From: Nocardia terpenica | Lineage (GTDB): Bacteria > Actinomycetota > Actinomycetes > Mycobacteriales > Mycobacteriaceae | Reading direction: 5' to 3' | Length of the DNA stretch: 64,000 bases | NCBI RefSeq assembly: GCF_013186535.1 | Contig: NZ_JABMCZ010000005.1 | Coordinates: forward strand, 868,001 to 932,000 | In this document: one piece after another, positions 26,868 to 36,296 of the stretch | Layout: every line of letters starts with the position of its first letter | Numbering within the stretch: the stretch's first letter is position 1 | The notes under the pieces: model-generated | Databases searched by the model: none | The model's input: the letters and a program-made list of their open reading frames with translations, nothing else | What the model was told of the DNA's origin: nothing | Made by a program: the position numbers and the translations under genes

Positions 26868-27880
26868 CGGTCACTGCCCTTTCGGGAGTCGATTCCGGCC
26901 ACAACGCGGTGCGTTCCGCGCTACATCGGGCGGTGACCCAGCTCGACGACACCATCCGCCCGGTGGTCGCCTATCACCTCGGCTGGTGCGACGAGCACGG
27001 CAATCCCGTCTCGGCCAACGGGGGCAAGTCCATTCGCTCCCGGCTGGCGCTGCTCGCCGCGGCCGCGGCCGGTGGCGACGAGGCGTGCGCGGTGCCGGGC
27101 GCGGTCGCGGTCGAACTGGTGCACAACTTCTCGCTGGTGCACGACGACCTGATGGACCGCGACGCCACCCGCCGGCACCGGCCGACGGTGTGGGCGGTGT
27201 GGGGCGACGCGATCGCGATCCTGGCGGGCGACGCCATGCTTTCCCTCGCCCACGAGGTGCTACTGGATTCCGGTTCCCCCCATGCGGTTTCGGCGGCCCG
27301 GGTGGTCGGCGCCGCCACCCGGGACCTGATCTACGGGCAGTCCGCCGATGTCGGTTTCGAGCACCGCGACGATGTCGGCCTGGACGAATGCGTGCGGATG
27401 GCGGAGAACAAGACCGCCGCGCTGCTGGCGGCCAGCGTGGTCGTCGGCGGCGTGCTGGCCGCCGCGCCGCCCGCCACGGTGACGGCGCTGGGCTGCTACG
27501 GCCGCAATATCGGGCTCGCCTTCCAGCTGGTCGACGATCTGCTCGGCATCTGGGGCCGCCCGGAGGTGACGGGCAAGCCGGTCTTCTCCGATCTGCGCTC
27601 GCGCAAGAAGACGCTGCCGGTCACCTGGACCGTGCGGGCCGGTGGGGATACCGGGCGGGAGCTGGCCCGCCTGCTGACCGGTCCCGGCGAACCGACCGAC
27701 GACGAATTACAGGCCGCCGCCGACCTCATCGAGTCCGGCGGCGGGCGGCAGTGGGCGCGGGCCGAGGCGCGGCGGCGGGTGCACGCGGCCGAACGCGCGC
27801 TCGACAGCGTCCCGCTGTGCGCCGAACCGCACCGGGAGCTGGCCGATCTGGCGAATTTCATCATCGAACGGAGTGCTTGA
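26864..27880 (+). CDS. Polyprenyl (farnesyl/geranylgeranyl-type) diphosphate synthase
   Basis: A 338-residue isoprenoid chain-elongation enzyme. It has the first aspartate-rich motif in VHDDLMDRD (about residue 95) and the second in QLVDDLLGIWG, where the usual DDxxD has become DDLLG; the substrate-binding GGKSIR is near residue 50. Inside a hopanoid operon the natural role is to supply farnesyl diphosphate. The exact chain length cannot be read with certainty from the sequence. It overlaps hpnE by 4 bases and is followed 2 bases later by the cyclase gene. Confidence 0.9.
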   Translation: MTVTALSGVDSGHNAVRSALHRAVTQLDDTIRPVVAYHLGWCDEHGNPVSANGGKSIRSRLALLAAAAAGGDEACAVPGAVAVELVHNFSLVHDDLMDRDATRRHRPTVWAVWGDAIAILAGDAMLSLAHEVLLDSGSPHAVSAARVVGAATRDLIYGQSADVGFEHRDDVGLDECVRMAENKTAALLAASVVVGGVLAAAPPATVTALGCYGRNIGLAFQLVDDLLGIWGRPEVTGKPVFSDLRSRKKTLPVTWTVRAGGDTGRELARLLTGPGEPTDDELQAAADLIESGGGRQWARAEARRRVHAAERALDSVPLCAEPHRELADLANFIIERSA

Positions 27881-27882
27881 GC

Positions 27883-29799
27883 ATGACCGCGACAGACCCG
27901 GACCTCACCACCCAGAGCACGGCCGCGGCGGCCACCGACGCCCTGGGGGCGGCGGTCGGCCACCTGCGCGCGCTGCAACACGAAACGGGGTGGTGGAAGG
28001 GCGAACTCGCCACCAATGTCACCATGGACGCCGAGGATCTGCTGCTGCGCGAGTTCCTGGGCATCTCGACCCCGGCGGTGACCGAACCGGCGGCCCGCTG
28101 GATCCGATCCCAGCAGCGGCCCGACGGCACGTGGGCGACCTTCCACGACGGGCCCGGCGACCTGTCCACCACCGTCGAGGCGTGGGTGGCGCTGCGGCTG
28201 GCCGGAGACGCCGCCGACGCGCCGCACCTGCGGGCCGCCGCCGAGTTCGTGCGCGCCAGCGGCGGTGTCGAGAACAGCCGCGTGTTCACCCGAATATGGT
28301 TGGCGCTGTTCGGTTTGTGGTCCTGGGACGAACTCCCCAACCTGCCACCGGAACTCGTCTTCCTGCCGTCGTGGTTTCCGCTCAACATCTACGACTGGGG
28401 CTGCTGGGCCCGCCAGACGGTCGTGCCCTTGACCGTGGTTTCCACCCTGCGGCCGTCCCGGCCGCTGCCGTTCGGGATCAACGAATTGCGCAGCGGCGCA
28501 CCGCGACCGAAGCGGCAGTCCATCCTCGGTCTCGCCGGGCTGTTCCAGCGTCTGGATTCGGTGCTGCACGGCTACGCCCGCTATCCGGTTGCGCCGGTGC
28601 GCACTCTGGCGATGCGGCGCGCGGCGGAATGGATCCTGGCGCGCCAGGAGGCCGACGGCGGCTGGGGCGGCATCCAGCCGCCGTGGGTGTATTCGCTGCT
28701 GGCACTGCACCTTCTGGGTTATCCGCTGGACCATCCGGCGATCCGCGCGGGAATCGAGGGGCTGGACGGCTTCACCGTCCGCGAGCACACCCCCGACGGC
28801 GAGGTGCGCCGCCTGGAGGCGTGCCAGTCACCGGTGTGGGACACCGGTCTGGCGGTGGCCGCGCTGCTGGACGCCGGGGTGCCGGGCGACGACCCGGCGG
28901 TGCTGCGCGCCACCGATTGGCTGCTGGGCGAACAGATCACCGGCGGCGGCGACTGGCAGGTGCGGCGGCCACGGCTCGAATCCGGCGGCTGGGCCTTCGA
29001 ATTCGCCAACGACGTCTACCCGGACACCGACGACACCGCCGAGATCGTCCTGGCGCTGCACCGGGTGTCGCATCCGGACCCGGCGCGGCTGGCGGCCGCC
29101 GTGGACCGTGCCGCGGAGTGGACGGTCGGCATGCAGTCCCGCGACGGCGGCTGGGGCGCCTTCGACGCCGACAACACCTCGACGCTGCCGATGAAGCTGC
29201 CGTTCTGCGATTTCGGCGCGGTCACCGACCCGCCCTCGGCCGATGTGACCGCGCACGTGGTGGAGATGATGGCGGCGCTGGGCCGCGGCGCCGAGCCCGC
29301 CTGCCGCCGCGGGGTCCGCTGGCTGCTCGACCATCAGGAGTCCGACGGCTCCTGGTTCGGGCGGTGGGGCGCGAACTACGTCTACGGCACCGGCGCGGCG
29401 GTGCCCGCACTCGTCGCCACCGGCATGAATCCGCGGTCGACACCGATCCGGGCCGCCCTCGCCTGGCTGGCGGAACATCAGAATCCCGACGGCGGCTGGG
29501 GTGAGGATCTGCGGTCCTATCGCGATCCGGCGTGGATCGGCCGCGGCACTTCCACCGCGTCGCAGACCGCGTGGGCGCTGCTGGCGCTGCTGGCCGCCGA
29601 CCCGGACTCCCCCGCCGTCGACCGCGGCGTCGCCTGGCTGATCGACACCCAGCGCCCCGACGGCACCTGGGACGAGGACCACTACACCGGCACCGGCTTC
29701 CCGGGCGACTTCTACATCAACTACCACCTGTACCGGCTGGTCTTCCCGATCTGGGCGCTGGGCCGATACACCCGCGCGCGACAGCGGCCGACCCCATGA
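27883..29799 (+). CDS. shc: Squalene-hopene cyclase
   Basis: A 638-residue prenyltransferase-like barrel enzyme that cyclises squalene to hopene/hopanol at the membrane. The catalytic acid motif DxDD is present as Asp381-Thr-Asp-Asp384. Several QW repeats are visible (for example QQRPDGTW near residue 76, QEADGGWGGIQ, QSRDGGWGAFD, HQNPDGGWGED, QRPDGTWDEDH), which is the family hallmark. Length is normal for the family. ATG lies 2 bases after the preceding stop with GGAG about 10 bases upstream. The stop overlaps the hpnG start by 4 bases. Confidence 0.96.
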   Translation: MTATDPDLTTQSTAAAATDALGAAVGHLRALQHETGWWKGELATNVTMDAEDLLLREFLGISTPAVTEPAARWIRSQQRPDGTWATFHDGPGDLSTTVEAWVALRLAGDAADAPHLRAAAEFVRASGGVENSRVFTRIWLALFGLWSWDELPNLPPELVFLPSWFPLNIYDWGCWARQTVVPLTVVSTLRPSRPLPFGINELRSGAPRPKRQSILGLAGLFQRLDSVLHGYARYPVAPVRTLAMRRAAEWILARQEADGGWGGIQPPWVYSLLALHLLGYPLDHPAIRAGIEGLDGFTVREHTPDGEVRRLEACQSPVWDTGLAVAALLDAGVPGDDPAVLRATDWLLGEQITGGGDWQVRRPRLESGGWAFEFANDVYPDTDDTAEIVLALHRVSHPDPARLAAAVDRAAEWTVGMQSRDGGWGAFDADNTSTLPMKLPFCDFGAVTDPPSADVTAHVVEMMAALGRGAEPACRRGVRWLLDHQESDGSWFGRWGANYVYGTGAAVPALVATGMNPRSTPIRAALAWLAEHQNPDGGWGEDLRSYRDPAWIGRGTSTASQTAWALLALLAADPDSPAVDRGVAWLIDTQRPDGTWDEDHYTGTGFPGDFYINYHLYRLVFPIWALGRYTRARQRPTP

Positions 29800-30644
29800 C
29801 CGGACCCGGAATCGTCTGCACCCCTTTGCGTTCCGAGCGCGCCGCGCTGCGGGGCACGGTATCGGCACCGGTGGTGCGCACCGGGCGCGGGCCGACGCGG
29901 CGACCGTCCTGGCCCGCCGGGGGCCCGATCGCGATCGCGGGGGTGGCCGGTGCCCTGGACCGCGCGCTGCGCCCCGGCGATCTGGTCGTGGCCGACGAGA
30001 TTCGCAGTGCCGCAACGGTAGTGCCGAGCCCGGCCGCTCCCCTGCTGCACGCCGCGCTGCGTCGGCGCGGGCTCCGGGCGACGCTGGGCCCGATCTACTC
30101 CGCCGAGCGCGTGGTCGACGGTCCGGCCCGAACCCGCCTGGCCGACACCGGCGCTGTCGCCGTGGACACCGAGTCGGCGTTCCTGGCCGACGCCGCCGAC
30201 GGTCGGGCCGTGGCGCTGCGGGCCATCGTCGACACTCCCGACGCACCGCTGCTGCGCCCGGGAACGCCGTGGCGCGGCGTGCTCGCGCTGCGGGCGCTGC
30301 GGGCCGCGGCGCCCGTTCTGGACCAGTGGTCCGCCGCCGCGGGGGATCATGAGGTGACCCTCGGCGGACCGGAGGTGGCAGATAATGCCGATCTCGTGCT
30401 GGTGCTCGGCGCGCCGGACTCCCCCGACGTGCGGCGATCGGCCGAAAACCGTGCGGCCGAGGGTGTGTGCGTGCACGTGGTCGACGACGTCGGCGCGGTC
30501 GAGTTGCGCTGGCTGCGCGGGGTCCGGCGCATCGGTGTCGTCGCCGACATCTCGGCGCCGGGCGATCTGATGAACAACCTGTTGACAGCGCTGTCCGGGC
30601 TGGGCCCGGTACAGCTTCGCGACTTGCCCCGGGAGGTGAGTTGA
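29796..30644 (+). CDS. hpnG: Adenosylhopane nucleosidase/phosphorylase HpnG with an IspH-like C-terminal domain
   Basis: A 282-residue protein. Residues 1 to about 190 are a purine-phosphorylase/nucleosidase fold that removes adenine from adenosylhopane (VAGALDRALRPGDLVVADEI, and the ribose/phosphate-contacting VDTESAFLA near residue 129). From about residue 195 to the end it does not look like a nucleosidase. It aligns by eye with the last third of IspH (LytB): VLVLGAPDSPDVRR for VVGSxNSSNSNR, VVDDVGAVELRWLRGV, and GVVADISAPGDLMNNLL for GVTAGASAPDxLVQxV. The IspH substrate motif SSNS is DSPD here and no cluster cysteine is present, so reductase activity is unlikely. Related streptomycete genes have been annotated as IspH-type reductases, perhaps because of this tail. 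Overlaps shc by 4 bases; hpnH starts immediately after the stop. Confidence 0.88.
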   Translation: MTGPGIVCTPLRSERAALRGTVSAPVVRTGRGPTRRPSWPAGGPIAIAGVAGALDRALRPGDLVVADEIRSAATVVPSPAAPLLHAALRRRGLRATLGPIYSAERVVDGPARTRLADTGAVAVDTESAFLADAADGRAVALRAIVDTPDAPLLRPGTPWRGVLALRALRAAAPVLDQWSAAAGDHEVTLGGPEVADNADLVLVLGAPDSPDVRRSAENRAAEGVCVHVVDDVGAVELRWLRGVRRIGVVADISAPGDLMNNLLTALSGLGPVQLRDLPREVS

Positions 30645-31646
30645 ATGGCCATGCCGTTCCGTCAATCCCTGCGTCTGGGAGCCTATCTCGCCAGACAGAA
30701 GCTCCTGCGACGGCAGAAGTTCCCCATCATCGTCGAATTGGAGCCGCTGTTCGCCTGCAACCTGAAATGCGCGGGCTGCGGCAAGATTCAGCACCCGCAC
30801 ACCGTGCTGCGCCAGCGCATGCCGGTGGCGCAGGCGGTCGCCGCGATCGAGGAGTGCGGCGCGCCCATGGTGTCCATCGCGGGCGGTGAGCCCCTGATGC
30901 ACCCGCAGATCGACGAGATCGTGCGACAGCTGTTGCGGCGCAACAAGATCGTGTTCCTGTGCACGAACGCCGTGCTGCTGCCCAAGCACATGCACAAGTT
31001 CGCCCCGCACCGCAATTTCGCGTGGATGGTGCACATCGACGGGCTGCGCGAGCGGCACGACGCCTCGGTCTGCAAGGACGGCGTCTTCGACACCGCGGTG
31101 GCGGCCATTCGCGCGGCCAAGGCCGCCGGGTTCCGGGTGATGACGAATACCACCTTCTTCGACGTGGATTCGCCGCAGGACGTGATCGGCGTGCTCGACT
31201 TCCTCAACGACGAGCTCGAGGTCGACCACATGCAGATCTCGCCCGGCTACGCCTACGAGAAGGCGCCCGACCAGGATCACTGGCTGGGTGTGGAGCAGAC
31301 CCGCGAGCTGTTCGCCAAGGCGTTCGCCGACGGCCGCCGGAAACGCTGGCGGCTCAACCACTCTCCGCTGTATCTGGACTTCCTCGAGGGCAAGATCGAC
31401 TTCCGTTGCACGGCATGGGCGATCCCGTCCTACTCGCTGAAAGGCTGGCAGCGCCCGTGCTATCTGCTCGCCGACGGGTACGCGGCGACGTATCGGGAAC
31501 TCATCGAGGACACCGACTGGGATGCGTTCGGCCGCGGCAACGATCCGCGCTGCGCCAACTGCATGGCCCACTGCGGGTACGAACCGACGGCCGTGGTCGC
31601 CACGATGTCCTCCCTGCGGGAAACCATTCGGGCCGCGGTCACCTAG
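30645..31646 (+). CDS. hpnH: Radical-SAM adenosylhopane synthase HpnH
   Basis: A 333-residue radical SAM enzyme that adds the 5'-deoxyadenosyl group to diploptene to make adenosylhopane. The [4Fe-4S] motif CxxxCxxC is Cys38, Cys42, Cys45. The SAM-binding IAGGEPLMHP follows. The C-terminal HpnH-specific part has more cysteines (RCTAW, RPCYLL, DPRCANCMAHCGYEP), as in the family, possibly a second metal site. ATG directly abuts the hpnG stop. GGGAGG lies 7 bases upstream inside hpnG. High confidence from both motif and operon position. Confidence 0.95.
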   Translation: MAMPFRQSLRLGAYLARQKLLRRQKFPIIVELEPLFACNLKCAGCGKIQHPHTVLRQRMPVAQAVAAIEECGAPMVSIAGGEPLMHPQIDEIVRQLLRRNKIVFLCTNAVLLPKHMHKFAPHRNFAWMVHIDGLRERHDASVCKDGVFDTAVAAIRAAKAAGFRVMTNTTFFDVDSPQDVIGVLDFLNDELEVDHMQISPGYAYEKAPDQDHWLGVEQTRELFAKAFADGRRKRWRLNHSPLYLDFLEGKIDFRCTAWAIPSYSLKGWQRPCYLLADGYAATYRELIEDTDWDAFGRGNDPRCANCMAHCGYEPTAVVATMSSLRETIRAAVT

Positions 31647-31660
31647 CGAGAGGCGAGGCG

Positions 31661-33463
31661 ATGACGATCTCCGGCCCCGAGGAACTGGCCGCCCTGCCCG
31701 ACGACCGGCTGCCCGCGCTGGCGGCGCGGCTGCGCGCACAACTGATCGACACCGTCACCGCGACGGGTGGGCATCTCGGAGCGGCGCTGGGAATGGTCGA
31801 GTTGACCATCGCCATCCATCGCGTGTTCCGTTCGCCGCACGACGCGGTGGTGTTCGACACCGGGCATCAGACCTATCCGCACAAGCTGATCACCGGGCGC
31901 GCAGCGACATTCGGCACGCTGCGCCAGGCCGGTGGGGTGTCCGGATATCCGAGTCGCGCGGAGTCACCGCACGATCGGGTGGAGAACTCGCACGCCTCGG
32001 TCGGCCTCGCCTGGGCCGACGGGGTGGCGAAGGCGTTCGAGCTGCGCGGCGAGCACGATCGGTCGGTGGTCGCCGTGATCGGCGACGGCGCCCTGACCGG
32101 CGGTGTGGCGTGGGAGGGGCTGAACAATATCGGCGCCGCGCGGCGGCCGATCGTGGTGGTGCTCAACGACAACGGGCGCTCCTACGATCCCACCGCCGGG
32201 GCGCTCGCCACCCATCTGGACCGGTTGCGCCGCCGCGACCGGGTCGGCGAGAACCTGTTCGAGACACTGGGTTTCACCTATGTCGGCCCGGTCGACGGGC
32301 ACGACATCCCGGCCGCCTGCGCCGCGCTGCGCGATGCCGCGGGGCTGCGGCGGCCGGTGCTGGTGCACGCGGTCACCGCCAAGGGCCGGGGTTATCCGCC
32401 CGCGGAGGCCGACGAGGCCGACCGCATGCACGCGTGCGGGGTCATCGATCCCGCCACCGGGCGGCCCCGGAAACCGCCCGCGCCCACCTGGACCGACGTC
32501 TTCGAGCGCGAACTCGCCGAGCTGGCCCGCGAGCGTGCGGAGGTGGTCGCGCTGACCGCGGCGATGCGGCTGCCGACCGGGCTCGGCACGCTGTCGCGGC
32601 AGGCCCCGCACCGGGTGTTCGATTCGGGGATCGCCGAACAGCACGCGCTCGCCTCCGCCGCGGGGCTCGCGTCCGCGGGCATGCATCCGGTCGTCGCGGT
32701 GTATTCGACGTTCCTGAATCGTGCCGTCGATCAACTGCTGTTCGATATCGCCCTGCACGAGCTTCCGGTGACGCTGGTCCTGGATCGCGCGGGCATCACC
32801 GGGCCGGACGGGCCCAGCCACCACGGCATGTGGGATCTGGCGCTGTCGACATGCGTGCCCCAGCTGCGGATCGCCTGCCCCCGCGACCCGGACCGGTTGC
32901 GCGAACTGCTGCGCGAATCCGTCGCCCATGCCGGGCCCACCCTCCTGCGCTACCCGAAAAGCACGGCGGGACGCGACATTCCGGCCCTGGCGCGGATGGA
33001 CGGCATGGATATTCTGCACCGCAGTCGCCATCTTCCGCTGGATGTGCTGCTGGTCGCCGTCGGCCCGATGGCGGCGCCGTGCCTGGCGGCCGCGGACCTG
33101 CTCACCGAGCGCGGTATCGGCGTGACGGTGGTGGATCCCCGCTGGGTGTGGCCCCTGGCACCGGCGCTGCTCGCGCTCGCCGCGCGGCATCGGCTCGCCG
33201 TCAGCGCCGAGGACGGTATCGCCGACAACGGCATCGGCGCCCACCTGATCACGGCCGCGGCCCGCACCGGCACGCCCGCTCGGGTCCACGCGCTCGGCCT
33301 GCCGACCGCGTTCATCCCGCACGCCTCCCGCGACCACATCCTGTCCGATCACGGCCTCACCGGCGACGGCATCGCCGCCGCCTGCCTGGATCGGCTGCCC
33401 GCCGCCGCGCGGTCCCTCGACCCCGGCGATCTCGTCGAGGAATCGGAACTACCCGCATCATGA
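31661..33463 (+). CDS. dxs: 1-Deoxy-D-xylulose-5-phosphate synthase (cluster copy)
   Basis: A 600-residue thiamine-diphosphate enzyme that condenses pyruvate and glyceraldehyde-3-phosphate, the first step of the MEP isoprenoid route. Motifs: GHQTYPHK near residue 69, the thiamine-diphosphate/Mg2+ motif GDGALTGGVAWEGLNN, GPVDGHD, and the transketolase-type SGIAEQHALASAAG. It is slightly shorter than housekeeping DXS. A dxs copy in an actinobacterial hopanoid operon is known and is normally a second copy that boosts precursor supply. AGGCGAGG is 1-8 bases upstream of the ATG; its stop overlaps hpnO by 4 bases. Confidence 0.93.
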   Translation: MTISGPEELAALPDDRLPALAARLRAQLIDTVTATGGHLGAALGMVELTIAIHRVFRSPHDAVVFDTGHQTYPHKLITGRAATFGTLRQAGGVSGYPSRAESPHDRVENSHASVGLAWADGVAKAFELRGEHDRSVVAVIGDGALTGGVAWEGLNNIGAARRPIVVVLNDNGRSYDPTAGALATHLDRLRRRDRVGENLFETLGFTYVGPVDGHDIPAACAALRDAAGLRRPVLVHAVTAKGRGYPPAEADEADRMHACGVIDPATGRPRKPPAPTWTDVFERELAELARERAEVVALTAAMRLPTGLGTLSRQAPHRVFDSGIAEQHALASAAGLASAGMHPVVAVYSTFLNRAVDQLLFDIALHELPVTLVLDRAGITGPDGPSHHGMWDLALSTCVPQLRIACPRDPDRLRELLRESVAHAGPTLLRYPKSTAGRDIPALARMDGMDILHRSRHLPLDVLLVAVGPMAAPCLAAADLLTERGIGVTVVDPRWVWPLAPALLALAARHRLAVSAEDGIADNGIGAHLITAAARTGTPARVHALGLPTAFIPHASRDHILSDHGLTGDGIAAACLDRLPAAARSLDPGDLVEESELPAS

Positions 33464-34890
33464 CCTCTGCCGAATCACCGTACGACACTGCCGATTTCGA
33501 TGTCGCCGCGCTGGTGAAGCAGCGCGGCGACGAACGGTACACGCTGCACGAGCGCCACCTCAATCCGCAGTTGCATCGGATGCTGCACACCATCGGGTTC
33601 GACCGGGTGTACGAGCGGGCGAGCGGGCCGTACCTGTACGACGCCGAGGGCGGCGAATATCTGGATATGCTCGCCGGATTCGGCATCTTCGCGCTCGGTC
33701 GGCATCATCCGGTGGTCCGGCGGGCGCTGCACGATGTGCTGGATCTCGAGCTGGCCGACCTGGTTCGGTTCGACTGCCAGCCGCTGCCCGGCCTGGCCGC
33801 CGAGCAATTGCTGTCGCACACCCCGCATCTGGATCGGGTCTTCTTCGGTAACAGCGGCACCGAAGCCGTCGAAACCGCCCTCAAATTCGCCCGCCACGCC
33901 ACGGGCAGGCAGCGAATTCTGTACTGCGAGCACGCCTTCCACGGGCTGACGATCGGCTCGCTGTCGGTCAACGGCGAGAACAGCTTTCGGTCCGGATTCG
34001 GTCCGCTGCTCCCCGATACCGCCGTGCCGCTGGGCGATCTGGAGGCGCTGGAGCGCGAGTTGCGCCGGGGTGATGTGGCCGCGCTGATCGTCGAACCCAT
34101 TCAGGGCAAGACGGTGCACGGCACCCCACCCGGTTATCTGGCCGCCGCACAACGGTTGCTGCACAAGCACAAGGCGCTGCTGATCGTCGACGAGGTGCAG
34201 ACCGGTATCGGCCGCACCGGCGCCTTCTTCGCCTATCAGCACGAACCGGAGGTGGAACCGGATCTGGTGTGTGCCGCCAAAGCGCTGTCGGGCGGGTACA
34301 TCCCGATCGGCGCCACCCTCGGCAAGGACTGGATCTTCGCCAAGGTGTACTCGTCCATGGACCGGGTGCTGGTGCACTCGGCCAGCTTCGGATCCAATGC
34401 CCAGGCCATGACCGCGGCCCTGGCCACCCTGCGGGTGCTGCGCGAGGAAAACGTGGTCGCCAACGCCCGCGCCGTCGGCGACTCGCTGCGAGAACGCCTG
34501 TCCGCGCTCATCCCCCGCTACGACATGCTGTCCGACGTCCGCGGCCGGGGCCTCATGATCGGCATCGAATTCGGCCGCCCGCACTCCCTCAAACTCCGAA
34601 CCGGTTGGGCCGCACTGCAAGCCGCCCGCGTCGGCCTGTTCGCCCAAATGGTCGTCGTCGCCCTCCTCCACCGCCACCGCATCCTCACCCAGGTCTCGGG
34701 CGACAACCTGGAGGTGATCAAACTGATCCCACCGCTGATCATCACCGAACGCGACGCGGACCGCTTCGTAACGGCCTTCACCGACGTCCTCGACGACGCC
34801 CACCGAGGAACCGGCCTGATGTCCGATTTCGGGCGAATCCTTATCAAACAGGCGGTTCGGGCGCGGGGCGGGGTCGGAACAGGCGCGTAA
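33460..34890 (+). CDS. hpnO: Aminotransferase HpnO (hopanoid side-chain amination)
   Basis: A 476-residue class-III pyridoxal-phosphate aminotransferase. It is expected to turn ribosylhopane-derived aldehyde into aminobacteriohopanetriol. Motifs: NSGTEAVETALKFAR for phosphate binding, DEVQTGIGRTG, and the PLP lysine in AAKALSGGYIPIGA (about residue 277). It is the last gene of the operon; its start overlaps the dxs stop. Only 19 bases separate it from the convergent histidine-kinase gene, and I see no strong terminator there. Long enough to include the C-terminal extension typical of the HpnO/acetylornithine-like subgroup. Confidence 0.88.
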   Translation: MTSAESPYDTADFDVAALVKQRGDERYTLHERHLNPQLHRMLHTIGFDRVYERASGPYLYDAEGGEYLDMLAGFGIFALGRHHPVVRRALHDVLDLELADLVRFDCQPLPGLAAEQLLSHTPHLDRVFFGNSGTEAVETALKFARHATGRQRILYCEHAFHGLTIGSLSVNGENSFRSGFGPLLPDTAVPLGDLEALERELRRGDVAALIVEPIQGKTVHGTPPGYLAAAQRLLHKHKALLIVDEVQTGIGRTGAFFAYQHEPEVEPDLVCAAKALSGGYIPIGATLGKDWIFAKVYSSMDRVLVHSASFGSNAQAMTAALATLRVLREENVVANARAVGDSLRERLSALIPRYDMLSDVRGRGLMIGIEFGRPHSLKLRTGWAALQAARVGLFAQMVVVALLHRHRILTQVSGDNLEVIKLIPPLIITERDADRFVTAFTDVLDDAHRGTGLMSDFGRILIKQAVRARGGVGTGA

Positions 34891-34909
34891 CTCACCGGCG
34901 GGCGCGGGC

Positions 34910-36238
34910 TCAACGCCGCGGCGGCAGTTGCAGGGTGAAGATCGGGGGTGCGGCCTGGCGGAGCATGAGGCGGCAGCCTTCGCTTTCGGCGAGGGCTCGG
35001 GCCAGGGACAGGCCGATGCCGTGGGTGGTGTTGGTGTCGGGGGAGCGGGCGGCGAAGGCGCGGTCGGGGTCGGCGACGCCGGGGCCCTGGTCGGAGACCT
35101 CGATGAGGAGGTTGCCCGCGACGGTGTGGGCGTGGACGGTGGTGGGGCCGTCACCGTGGACCAGTGCGTTTTCGATGAGGACCTCCACCACGTGCTGGAT
35201 CGCGGTGGCCGAGGCATCGACGCGGGGGAGGTCGGGGGCGCACACGATGCGCAGGAAGCGGCCGTGTTCGGCGAAGGCGGGCTGCCAGTGGTAGACGACG
35301 GTCTCGAGCAGGTCGGCGACCGCCAGCGGTGGCCTTGTGGCACTGTCGGTTTCGCGGGCCAGGCGCAACAGGTCCTCGATGGTCGACTCCAGGCGTTCGC
35401 CGCGGCGCAGCGCGACCGAGGCGGCCTTGCGCATATCGGCGTCGGTGCGCATCAGCGCCGACTCCAGGCCGAGCAGCAGCGCGGTGAGCGGGGTGCGCAG
35501 TTGATGGGAGACCTGCGTGCTGAAGGCGCGCTCGCGGTCCAGCAACCGCTTCAGCCGCCCGGCCGCGCCCTCGAGCGTCCGCCCGAGGGCGTCGGCCTCG
35601 ATGATGCGGGAACTCTCGGGGTGAATGGTGAAATCACCGTCCCCGAGCGCCCGCGCCGACTCGGTCAGCCGCTCCAGCGGTTCGGCGATCCGCCGCCCCT
35701 CGTACCGCGCCAGCAGCACGGCCAGGCCGATCGCGGCCACCCCCAGCAGCGCCATGAGCATCCACGCCCGCCGGGTATTGCCCAGCACCTGGTCGTAGGG
35801 GATGGACACCCGCACCGTGGCCGCCACCGAACGTTCCGACGGCACCGGAGCCGAGACCGCCAGATCCGCACCCTCCTCCCGGGCGTGGGTGCGGCCGTCG
35901 GCCGCGGCGGCGGCCACCGTGGACATCATCGGACCCCGCTCCCGCAGCAGCTGGCCGTCGGTGCTGTAGATGCCGACCGTGCGATCCTCCGGCAGATCCG
36001 GCAGCAGATACCCGACGGTCACATCCGACCCCACGGTATCGGGCACGACCGAGGCGACCCGGAAGGCGTCGCGCTGCAACTCGGTGACCGCGTTGGTGCG
36101 ATGCACGCGCTGGATGGAGGTGGCCAGCGGACCGACGAACAGCGCCACCGACAGCACAGTGACCGCGACGATGGCGGTCTGAATCCGGGCCCGAAGCGAG
36201 CGGCCCTGCGGCACAGCCGATGTCGTGACCTCAGCCAT
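34910..36238 (-). CDS. Two-component sensor histidine kinase
   Basis: A 442-residue membrane kinase. It has an N-terminal transmembrane helix (about residues 20-42), an extracytoplasmic sensor of about 110 residues, a second helix (LMALLGVAAIGLAVLLA), a HAMP-type linker, the H-box FSTQVSHQLRTPL with the phospho-accepting His, and an ATPase domain with N-box ENALVHGDG and G-boxes DQGPGVADP and THGIGLSLA. The ATG at 36238 is preferred over an upstream GTG at 36253 because GGAGGAG lies 8 bases upstream. No response regulator directly adjoins it, but one of the right class is three genes upstream on the same strand (38292-38978), so they may form one system. Confidence 0.9.
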   Translation of the reverse strand: MAEVTTSAVPQGRSLRARIQTAIVAVTVLSVALFVGPLATSIQRVHRTNAVTELQRDAFRVASVVPDTVGSDVTVGYLLPDLPEDRTVGIYSTDGQLLRERGPMMSTVAAAAADGRTHAREEGADLAVSAPVPSERSVAATVRVSIPYDQVLGNTRRAWMLMALLGVAAIGLAVLLARYEGRRIAEPLERLTESARALGDGDFTIHPESSRIIEADALGRTLEGAAGRLKRLLDRERAFSTQVSHQLRTPLTALLLGLESALMRTDADMRKAASVALRRGERLESTIEDLLRLARETDSATRPPLAVADLLETVVYHWQPAFAEHGRFLRIVCAPDLPRVDASATAIQHVVEVLIENALVHGDGPTTVHAHTVAGNLLIEVSDQGPGVADPDRAFAARSPDTNTTHGIGLSLARALAESEGCRLMLRQAAPPIFTLQLPPRR

Positions 36239-36296
36239 GTGCGTCTCCTCCACTCCTTCGACCGCACGCGATCGGGCGGCGGAATCCGCCGTGCGA

